Assembly: GCA_938046775.1 (NCBI GenBank)
Contig: CALIXB010000031.1
Coordinates: 1-9,580, forward strand
From: an uncultured Candidatus Saccharibacteria bacterium
GTDB taxonomy: Bacteria > Patescibacteriota > Saccharimonadia > Saccharimonadales > Saccharimonadaceae
Length of the DNA stretch: 9,580 bases
Direction of reading: 5' to 3'
The notes beneath the pieces were generated by a model. It made no database searches. It was not told the DNA's origin and worked only from the letters and a program-made list of their open reading frames with translations. A program made the position numbers and the translations under genes. Positions within the stretch are counted from its first letter, which is position 1. Each line of letters opens with the position of its first letter. Shown in pieces: positions 1 through 5,932 of the stretch.

Positions 1-40
1 TGACAAATCCGCGCCACTGTAATTCCTCTGATAACTTCAT
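1..40 (-). CDS. tyrS: Tyrosyl-tRNA synthetase, N-terminal fragment (runs off window)
   Basis: Only 13 codons are visible, reading leftward from an ATG at 40: MKLSEELQWRGFV. This resembles the conserved start of bacterial TyrS (an L-x-x-L-x-x-R-G-hydrophobic pattern just before the catalytic Rossmann domain), the enzyme that charges tRNA-Tyr. A good ribosome binding site (AAGGAG within 45-50, complement) sits 4 nt upstream, and an extended -10 promoter lies behind it, so this is a genuine gene start. It is divergent from the penicillin-binding protein gene. The identification rests on a very short peptide and is an inference; the start position is well supported. Confidence 0.6.
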   Translation of the reverse strand, partial: MKLSEELQWRGFV

Positions 41-62
41 ATCACTCCTTTTCTATATATTT

Positions 63-72
63 AGTATAGCAA
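63..72 (-). promoter_or_regulatory. Extended -10 promoter of the leftward (tyrS-like) gene
   Basis: The complement strand reads TTGCTATACT, an extended -10 (TGC followed by TATACT at 68-63). Transcription would start near 56-57 and leave a leader of about 16 nt carrying the ribosome binding site. The -35 region (TTTCGC at 91-86) matches TTGACA poorly, as is common for extended -10 promoters. Confidence 0.55.
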
Positions 73-80
73 TTTTATAA

Positions 81-108
81 TTGAAGCGAAACATATGCGT
101 GATATAAT
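81..108 (+). promoter_or_regulatory. Sigma-70-type promoter of the penicillin-binding protein gene
   Basis: A -35-like TTGAAG (81-86) is followed after 16 nt by a perfect TATAAT (103-108), preceded by TGA, which makes it an extended -10. The expected transcription start, about 7 nt past the -10, is G115. That is the first base of the GTG start codon, so the mRNA would have essentially no leader. Confidence 0.75.
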
Positions 109-114
109 AGGATT

Positions 115-2781
115 GTGAAGAGGAAAACTACGATTAGCACCGCCGGACACGGCTCAAGCAATAAGAAGTCTCCGTCAAAACGGATGAATTTATATGCCAA
201 TTTGGCGCAAAAACATCGAACAAAAAAGGACAAAGACGCACGTGAGCGGGCAGAATATTTGGCAACTTTACCAAAACACCCCGTCAAGCGATTCTTTTAC
301 CGCCTACACCCGAAACGAGTCGCTAAGTATTGGTTTTCTAAGCGCGGCGGGTTGATGGCATTGAAGATTCTTGGCGTTAGCGTCCTGTTGATGCTACTGC
401 TTATCGGTGGTATGTTTGCTTATTTCCGTAAAGATCTTGATAAAATCCGTCCTGGCGAGCTGGCTAAACGCGTCCAAACTACCGTTACCAAATATTACGA
501 CCGTAATGATAACTTACTCTGGGAAGACAAAGGTACAGGAAATTATCAATTGGTCGTCGAGGCCGATCAGATTAGCGACTATTTGAAAAAGGCCACCGTC
601 GCAATTGAGGATCGCGATTTCTATAAGCACCACGGCATTAGCCTAAGTGGCATGATGCGCGCTATGCTCTCAACTGCTTCACGACGCCAAGTCCAAGGCG
701 GGTCAACTCTGACCCAGCAGCTTGTCAAGCAAGTCTTCTTCGCTGACGAAGCTGGCGACCGTTCAATTAGCGGTGTTCCTCGTAAGATTAAGGAAATCAT
801 TCTAGCAATTGAAGTTGAACGCATGTATAGCAAAGATCAAATCTTATCCCTGTATCTAAACGAATCTCCATACGGCGGTCGACGTAACGGTGCGGAGTCA
901 GCCGCGCAAACATACTTCGGTAAGCACGCCAAAGATTTGACACTGGCAGAGGCAGCACTGATTGCCAGTATCCCACAAAATCCAACCTACTATAACCCAT
1001 ATAATACTGCTGGACATAAGGCGCTAATTGCCCGCCAACACACAACTTTGGACTATATGGCTGAGCAAGGTGTTATTTCTAAAGATGAAGCCGAAAAAGC
1101 TAAAAAAGTTGATATTCTAAGCACCATCAAACCTCAGACAGAACAACTAGAAAACATTAAGGCGCCTCATTTTCTACTAATGGTTCGCAACCAACTCAGT
1201 AAAGAGCTTGGTGAATCGGTCGTTGGACGTGGCGGACTAACAATTAAAACCACCCTTGATTGGCGTATTCAGGAAAAGCTAGAGACAGAGATGAAGTCCT
1301 TCTTTGCTACTGGACGACCAGATTCTGTCAGAATTAGTAACGGTGCGGCAACCATTGAAGACGTGCAAACTGGACAAATCGTCGCATTAGTTGGCAGTCG
1401 CGACTTTAATCACGCCGGTTACGGGCAAGATAATGCAGCCACATCTTATATTCAGCCAGGATCAACCATTAAGTCTCTCGTTTTTGCTCAACTATTTGAG
1501 AAGCATGACAACAAACAGGGCTATGGCAGCGGCACAGTACTAAGCGACGACAATATCGACAGTATTTACGGCGCAAAACTACGCAACTGGGACGGAAAAT
1601 TTATGGGCGCCATAAACATCCGCAAAGCCCTCGCCTTCTCACGAAATATTCCAGCGGTCAAGGCAGCTTACATTATCGGTAACGGCTCAGCCAAACCGGT
1701 CGTTGAAGGAATTCGCAAGATGGGAAATCATAATTACTGTCGCCAAGAGGAAAATGCTGGCGGCTACGGACTCGGTTCATCAATTGGCGCCTGTGGCACC
1801 AAACAAACAGAGCTAGTCAATGCTTACGGCACTCTGGCACGTATGGGTGTCCAGAAAAATAGTTCAAGCGTTATTGAAGTAAAAAATAGCCAAGGCGAGA
1901 CATTGAAGAAATGGAAGGACGACGGCAAGCAAGTCCTCGACTCGCAGTCAGCTTATATCGTAAATGACATCTTGTCCGACAGGACCACCGGACTTCACGG
2001 CTGGATGGGCGTGAACGGCGTCCGAACTTCATCCAAAACTGGTACATCTGACAAAGGCTCTCAACCAAAAGATTTATGGATTGTTAACTATAGCCCAGCT
2101 CTCGTCATGGGAATCTGGCTAGGTAACTCTGACACTAGCGTCATCGGTACATCAGCATCAAACTTTGGCATGCCGGTGGTTAGAAATGTCATGTCATTTG
2201 CCCACACCCAAGTTTACGCCAAAGAAGGCAAATGGAAGTCTGGACAATGGTACGAGCGTCCAAACGGCATCCAGAATGTTAATGGCGAACTTTACCCATC
2301 ATGGTGGGACAAGAAACAAGGCCAATCTACAGAGAAAATCACATTCGACAAGGTCTCTAAGAAGAAAGCTACCAGCTGTACTCCAGATGGCGCTAAAGAA
2401 GAAATTGAGGTGACTAAGGTTATCGATCCGCTAACAAAGAAAGAGTCTCTCAGTGTGCCTTCAGGATATGATGCCAATGCAGAGGACGACGTCCACAAGT
2501 GTGACGATGCTAAGCCTCAAATTGGAGCAGTGTCCGTCACTGGCAGCGGTAAAAAATATACCATAAACGTTGATGTTTCAGCGGGAACTTGGGGGCTGTC
2601 CGCAATAGAAATTAGCGTTGACGGCAAGAGTATTAAGAGCGCGGAAATCAGCTCCAGTGGTAAGCAGTCTGCGACAGTAGAGATTGAGACAGCAGGAACG
2701 CACACCATTTCTGTGACAGTCCGGGATTCAGCATACTACACCGCAACTTCAAGCAGCAGCTTCAAATCAAAAGACAGCTAG
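115..2781 (+). CDS. Class A penicillin-binding protein (GT51 glycosyltransferase + transpeptidase), PBP1A type
   Basis: Bifunctional peptidoglycan synthase of 888 residues: it polymerises lipid II into glycan strands and cross-links stem peptides on the outer face of the membrane. A basic, disordered cytoplasmic tail (1-78) precedes one membrane helix (about 85-104). The GT51 domain shows EDRDFYKHHG with catalytic Glu165, GGSTLTQQ (195-202), RKIKE (223-227, second conserved Glu227) and YSKDQILSLYLNE. The transpeptidase has S450-TI-K453 (nucleophile Ser450), S509-R-N511 and K641-TGT. All active-site motifs are intact. After the catalytic core come a Lys/Thr/Ser-rich linker and a probable Ig-like beta-sandwich (about 800-888). 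Extracytoplasmic cysteines occur as C542/C560 and C755/C796, possible disulfides. The GTG start at 115 has no ribosome binding site and coincides with the predicted transcription start. ATG at 184 (residue 24) is an alternative that keeps every domain but also lacks a clear ribosome binding site. The gene is monocistronic, flanked by divergent and convergent neighbours. Confidence 0.96.
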   Translation: MKRKTTISTAGHGSSNKKSPSKRMNLYANLAQKHRTKKDKDARERAEYLATLPKHPVKRFFYRLHPKRVAKYWFSKRGGLMALKILGVSVLLMLLLIGGMFAYFRKDLDKIRPGELAKRVQTTVTKYYDRNDNLLWEDKGTGNYQLVVEADQISDYLKKATVAIEDRDFYKHHGISLSGMMRAMLSTASRRQVQGGSTLTQQLVKQVFFADEAGDRSISGVPRKIKEIILAIEVERMYSKDQILSLYLNESPYGGRRNGAESAAQTYFGKHAKDLTLAEAALIASIPQNPTYYNPYNTAGHKALIARQHTTLDYMAEQGVISKDEAEKAKKVDILSTIKPQTEQLENIKAPHFLLMVRNQLSKELGESVVGRGGLTIKTTLDWRIQEKLETEMKSFFATGRPDSVRISNGAATIEDVQTGQIVALVGSRDFNHAGYGQDNAATSYIQPGSTIKSLVFAQLFEKHDNKQGYGSGTVLSDDNIDSIYGAKLRNWDGKFMGAINIRKALAFSRNIPAVKAAYIIGNGSAKPVVEGIRKMGNHNYCRQEENAGGYGLGSSIGACGTKQTELVNAYGTLARMGVQKNSSSVIEVKNSQGETLKKWKDDGKQVLDSQSAYIVNDILSDRTTGLHGWMGVNGVRTSSKTGTSDKGSQPKDLWIVNYSPALVMGIWLGNSDTSVIGTSASNFGMPVVRNVMSFAHTQVYAKEGKWKSGQWYERPNGIQNVNGELYPSWWDKKQGQSTEKITFDKVSKKKATSCTPDGAKEEIEVTKVIDPLTKKESLSVPSGYDANAEDDVHKCDDAKPQIGAVSVTGSGKKYTINVDVSAGTWGLSAIEISVDGKSIKSAEISSSGKQSATVEIETAGTHTISVTVRDSAYYTATSSSSFKSKDS

Positions 2782-2785
2782 ACGC

Positions 2786-3592
2786 TTACTGCTTATTAAC
2801 TAAATTAATCAGCTCAGCCTCGTGCTGGGCTGATGTTTTTGAACGACCATTTGTGCGCTTTTTAGGCACGCTTGACTTTTGTTTTACAGGTTTCTTCGGC
2901 TCGACAGCAAGCTTAGCGAACATCATTTTGCCAGCATCAGTCTGCAAGCTTCGGATAATCTCAATCTTCTTCGTCTGACCAATGTATCGCTTAGCGTTCT
3001 CAACCACCACCATCGTGCCATCCTTCAGATAGCCGACCGCCTGATGAGTATCTTGACCTTTTTGCGACAACTCTAAATCCAATTCGTCACCAGGTAGGTA
3101 GCTCATCCTTAAACTCTTTGCCAGCTCATTGATATTAAGCACCTTCACACCATCAACTTGCGCCACCTTATTTAGGTTATAATCAAGCGTTAGCACTGCC
3201 GCATCCATTTCCTTGGCTAATTTCAGCAGTCGAGAATCAACACCCTCTGGCACGCGCTCATTATCGTCATACAACTCAAATGACGATTTCAGTATGTCTT
3301 TAAGCTCTTTCACAACATCCATGCCAAACCGCGCCCTTTCGCGTTTATCATGGTCTGCGCCATCGGCTAATAATTGCAACTCAGACAACACACTCCTCGG
3401 AACAATCACCTTACCGATCAAGAATCCTGTCTTTGCCAGCTCAATTACTCGCCCGTCCATCAATACTGACGTATCCACCAACATTGAAGTCTCGCCGACA
3501 TGAGAATTGCGCCGCGGCTTTGCCAAAAAATAAATCTCAGCAGCCAGCCCAAGCAACATTATAATTATTATTAAACTGTAAAAATCTTTCAT
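2786..3592 (-). CDS. Membrane-tethered PIN-TRAM domain protein (YacL-like)
   Basis: Predicted 268-residue protein. One N-terminal membrane helix (about 5-24) is followed by KPRR, which favours a cytoplasmic C-terminus. A PIN nuclease-fold domain (about 36-160) carries the acidic set D40 (LVDTSVLMDGR), E71, D119 (VDSRLLKLA) and D137 (TLDYNLNKVA), the expected metal-binding residues. A TRAM RNA-binding-type domain (about 165-225) follows, then a basic, flexible tail ending in LVNKQ. Order and motifs match the B. subtilis YacL family, whose members usually have several membrane helices; here I see one. PIN domains are metal-dependent ribonucleases or nucleases, but the substrate here is unknown. 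I chose ATG 3592 because AGAGGA (3597-3602, complement) lies 4 nt upstream. An in-frame ATG at 3622 would add 10 charged residues, place the ribosome binding site inside the gene and overlap radA. It starts 13 nt after radA and is probably the last gene of the array. Its final codons also encode the opposing gene's terminator hairpin. Confidence 0.88.
   Translation of the reverse strand: MKDFYSLIIIIMLLGLAAEIYFLAKPRRNSHVGETSMLVDTSVLMDGRVIELAKTGFLIGKVIVPRSVLSELQLLADGADHDKRERARFGMDVVKELKDILKSSFELYDDNERVPEGVDSRLLKLAKEMDAAVLTLDYNLNKVAQVDGVKVLNINELAKSLRMSYLPGDELDLELSQKGQDTHQAVGYLKDGTMVVVENAKRYIGQTKKIEIIRSLQTDAGKMMFAKLAVEPKKPVKQKSSVPKKRTNGRSKTSAQHEAELINLVNKQ
2808..2840 (+). terminator. Intrinsic terminator of the penicillin-binding protein gene, inside the convergent gene
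   Basis: An 11-bp stem (ATCAGCTCAGC at 2808-2818 with GCTGGGCTGAT at 2824-2834, one T-G wobble) encloses a 5-nt loop (CTCGT) and is followed by G and TTTTT (2836-2840). This is a typical Rho-independent terminator for plus-strand transcripts, 27 nt past the stop at 2781. It lies within the last codons of the minus-strand PIN-TRAM gene. Read on the minus strand the hairpin is followed only by a mixed A/T stretch, so termination in that direction is doubtful. Confidence 0.8.
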
Positions 3593-3596
3593 TTTT

Positions 3597-3602
3597 TCCT
3601 CT
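3597..3602 (-). promoter_or_regulatory. Ribosome binding site that decides the PIN-TRAM start
   Basis: The complement reads AGAGGA, then AAAA and ATG (3592). This favours the 268-residue form over the longer one starting at 3622. Confidence 0.65.
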
Positions 3603-3605
3603 TTC

Positions 3606-4955
3606 TTACTGTAAATAGTCAATTAACGCCTGTCGCATATCGCTGACGCCTTTTATAAATTTATCTTTATGAACTTTTGGAGCAATCGCGTAAGTGAAAC
3701 CTAACTTCTTTGCTTCCTTGATTCGAGCCTGCCAATTGATCGCTGAGCGAACTTCGCCGCCCAAACCAATTTCACCAAACACTACAGCCCCCTCATCTAA
3801 ACTCCGAACAGCGCTAGCGCTAGCAATTGCCATGGCCACCGCCAAATCTGCCGCTGGATCGTTCAATTTTAATCCACCAACTACATTGACGTAAATGTCC
3901 TTATCCGCCAATTTCAATTTTGTACGCTTCTCCAAGACCGCCACCAGCAAATTCAGCCGATTCAGATCAAAGCCGCTTGCCGTGCGCTTAGGATACCCAA
4001 AATTTGTCGGATTCACCAGCGCTTGGATTTCAACTAACAGTGGCCGTGCCCCCTCCATAGTCGCCAGCACAATTGAGCCATCTAGATTCCGCCGCTCCGC
4101 CAAAAGTTCTGCCGACGGATTCTTAACAATTCTTAGACCCTGATCGTCCATCTCAAAAATTGCTGCCTCGTTAGTCGAACCATAGCGATTTTTCTGTGCC
4201 CGAACAACTCGAAAACCACCATAACGATCCCCTTCAAAATTCAGCACAACATCCACCAAATGCTCTAATATCTTTGGCCCAGCAATCGAACCTTCCTTGG
4301 TGACGTGACCAACCAAGATCACTGCTGTACCAGAAGATTTAGCGGCACGAATGATAACATTTGAGGAATTGGTGATTTGACTGACCGAACCCGGCGCCGA
4401 AGAAATTTCACTCAAGGAAATGGTCTGCACCGAATCAACAATCACCAAATCATATCTGCCCTGCTGAATTGACGCAGCAATATCCTCGGCGCTATTACTG
4501 GACGCTAGCTGTAACTTTTCCGAATCCGCCGCACCCAAACGCTCTGCTCGTAATTTGACCTGCGAAATCGATTCCTCGCCACTAACATATAAAACAGATT
4601 TTGAGCCAGCAATATACGCTGCAACCTGCGCTAGCAGAGTACTTTTTCCAATTCCCGGCTGACCCGCCACCAAAACCACGCCACCAGCCAAAAAGCCACC
4701 GCCTAAAACCACGTCCAAATCATCAATTCCCGTGCTTAATCTTTCTATTCCAGATTCAGCCACGGCTTCACGAACGCTAGCAGTTTTTAAGACTTTGCCA
4801 CGACCAGCCGATTTATCGACAGCGGACGAGCCTCCCGAAGGAATGACCTGCTCAACCAACGAATTCCATTCCCCGCAATTTTCACACTTACCTGCCCATT
4901 TTGAAAAACTAGCACCACACTGCTGACAGATAAATTGACTTCGAGATTTTGCCAT
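3606..4955 (-). CDS. radA: DNA repair/recombination protein RadA (Sms)
   Basis: Full-length RadA of 449 residues, a RecA-like ATPase and DnaB-type helicase that promotes branch migration and D-loop extension in homologous recombination, including natural transformation in some bacteria. In order: a C4 zinc finger (C10, C13, C24, C27), a RecA-like core with Walker A GQPGIGKST (98-106) and Walker B VIVDS (171-175), the RadA signature KNRYG (255-259; the usual form is KNRFG), and a C-terminal Lon-protease-like domain (about 285-449, containing LNDPAADLAVAMA) that is non-proteolytic in this family. Its ATG overlaps the stop of the upstream HExxH gene by one base (TAATG), and a GGAGGGGG ribosome binding site (4963-4970, complement) lies 7 nt upstream, so translational coupling is likely. 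The position after clpC and before the YacL-type gene echoes the Bacillus clpC cluster. I see no truncation or frameshift. Confidence 0.98.
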   Translation of the reverse strand: MAKSRSQFICQQCGASFSKWAGKCENCGEWNSLVEQVIPSGGSSAVDKSAGRGKVLKTASVREAVAESGIERLSTGIDDLDVVLGGGFLAGGVVLVAGQPGIGKSTLLAQVAAYIAGSKSVLYVSGEESISQVKLRAERLGAADSEKLQLASSNSAEDIAASIQQGRYDLVIVDSVQTISLSEISSAPGSVSQITNSSNVIIRAAKSSGTAVILVGHVTKEGSIAGPKILEHLVDVVLNFEGDRYGGFRVVRAQKNRYGSTNEAAIFEMDDQGLRIVKNPSAELLAERRNLDGSIVLATMEGARPLLVEIQALVNPTNFGYPKRTASGFDLNRLNLLVAVLEKRTKLKLADKDIYVNVVGGLKLNDPAADLAVAMAIASASAVRSLDEGAVVFGEIGLGGEVRSAINWQARIKEAKKLGFTYAIAPKVHKDKFIKGVSDMRQALIDYLQ

Positions 4956-5932
4956 TACTTCGCCCCCTCCACGCTGTCCAAGCTCTTATTTAACTCGTCG
5001 ATTTTCACGCCCAATTCCCTAAGTCTAAGGACACCATAATTATAAGAATTAATCTTAGAATTTAGGTTATTACGCCGACTGTTCAATTCAGAAAGCTCCG
5101 CCTGTAAAGCACGGCGCTGCCTTGAAAAGTCATCTTGTGAGGAAAAATCACCGCTATTTGCTCGTCTGTTAAAGTCAGCCACGCGCTGGTTGTAATCGGC
5201 TATGTCGGCTGAATATTGTGATAAATCTTGATCTATTTTTTGTTTACGCGACTGCAATGATTTACTTAGCTCCTGTGCCTCATTTTCTCGTGACTCAAAC
5301 TTTTCTCGATACTGAGCGTGCAACCGCAAAACTTCCGACCGGTCAGTGAAATACCGACGATAATACTCCTCCAATTCCTCACCTAAATTCGCAAACTCCG
5401 TCCCTAAAATTGAATGAAGCTCATTTGCGCGTGTGCCCGGCTGGGCTCGGTCGTAATATTTCATCCTCTCAGCCAGCTTGTCGGTCTTTACGTTATCATA
5501 AGCGTGCTCCAGCAGCGTCGACAAACGCTCTTTCTCGGCAGAGCTCAGCCTTTTCCAGGCCGCGTGTAACATCTCATGCGCCGCCGTCACCTCTTTTACG
5601 CCGTCTAATTCTGCATTAGTCACGTCATAGATGTAGATTTCACCAGCAGCCTGATCATAGCATCCTAAAATAGCGTTTCCCTGCTCTACGCGCCGACAAT
5701 CTTTATTAAATTCACTAGCCGACTGTATCTGCGGTTTAGAAACATAAAACATTTTCTTGCCAAAATCTGACATCTTGACACGATTGGCGATTTCAGCAAT
5801 CTGACTACTTGGCTGATATTGCCACAAGGCAATTTCATCGATAATCGACTGTCGATTCAGCACCAATAAAGCCATTCCAAGCACAAACGTAATTGAAACA
5901 AAAAATCCAATTAACTTACGCATGCTTGACAT
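4955..5932 (-). CDS. Membrane-anchored extracytoplasmic HExxH protein with C-terminal coiled coil (putative zinc metallopeptidase)
   Basis: I do not recognise a named family. The 325-residue protein begins MSSMRK followed by a membrane helix (about 7-26), with positive charges before it, so the bulk is predicted outside the membrane. A domain at about 40-200 contains TAAHEMLHAAW with H119-E-M-L-H123, a classic zinc-binding metallopeptidase motif; E171 or E179 (NELHSILGTEF) could be the third ligand of a gluzincin. C79 and C91 lie close together and may form a disulfide. Residues about 200-300 are rich in Q, S, R, E and N with heptad-like spacing, probably a coiled coil. Start: ATG 5932 is preceded by AAGGTGGTGAT (5945-5935), 10 of 11 matches to the full anti-Shine-Dalgarno complement; TTG 5935 and ATG 5923 are alternatives. 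It overlaps clpC by 17 nt and radA by 1 nt, so it is co-translated with both. Peptidase activity and substrate are inference; a cell-wall or surface role would fit the location. Confidence 0.85.
   Translation of the reverse strand: MSSMRKLIGFFVSITFVLGMALLVLNRQSIIDEIALWQYQPSSQIAEIANRVKMSDFGKKMFYVSKPQIQSASEFNKDCRRVEQGNAILGCYDQAAGEIYIYDVTNAELDGVKEVTAAHEMLHAAWKRLSSAEKERLSTLLEHAYDNVKTDKLAERMKYYDRAQPGTRANELHSILGTEFANLGEELEEYYRRYFTDRSEVLRLHAQYREKFESRENEAQELSKSLQSRKQKIDQDLSQYSADIADYNQRVADFNRRANSGDFSSQDDFSRQRRALQAELSELNSRRNNLNSKINSYNYGVLRLRELGVKIDELNKSLDSVEGAK
4963..4970 (-). promoter_or_regulatory. radA ribosome binding site within the upstream gene
   Basis: GGAGGGGG on the complement, 7 nt before the radA ATG, lies in the final codons of the HExxH gene and is followed by the TAATG stop-start overlap, consistent with reinitiation. 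Confidence 0.65.

Noticed and set aside
2700..2785. Terminator for the minus-strand array downstream of the PIN-TRAM stop
   Set aside because: Only a 4-bp AAGC/GCTT arm pair without a T tract was seen, so I cannot support an intrinsic terminator in this direction.
3593..3622. N-terminal extension of the PIN-TRAM gene starting at ATG 3622
   Set aside because: It would place the AGAGGA ribosome binding site inside the coding region and add a charged decapeptide before the membrane helix while overlapping radA; ATG 3592 is better.
3813..3824. Perfect 12-bp palindrome GCTAGCGCTAGC
   Set aside because: It falls in the middle of radA where Ala/Ser codons repeat (ASAS), with no second copy or neighbouring control element; a codon-level coincidence is simplest.
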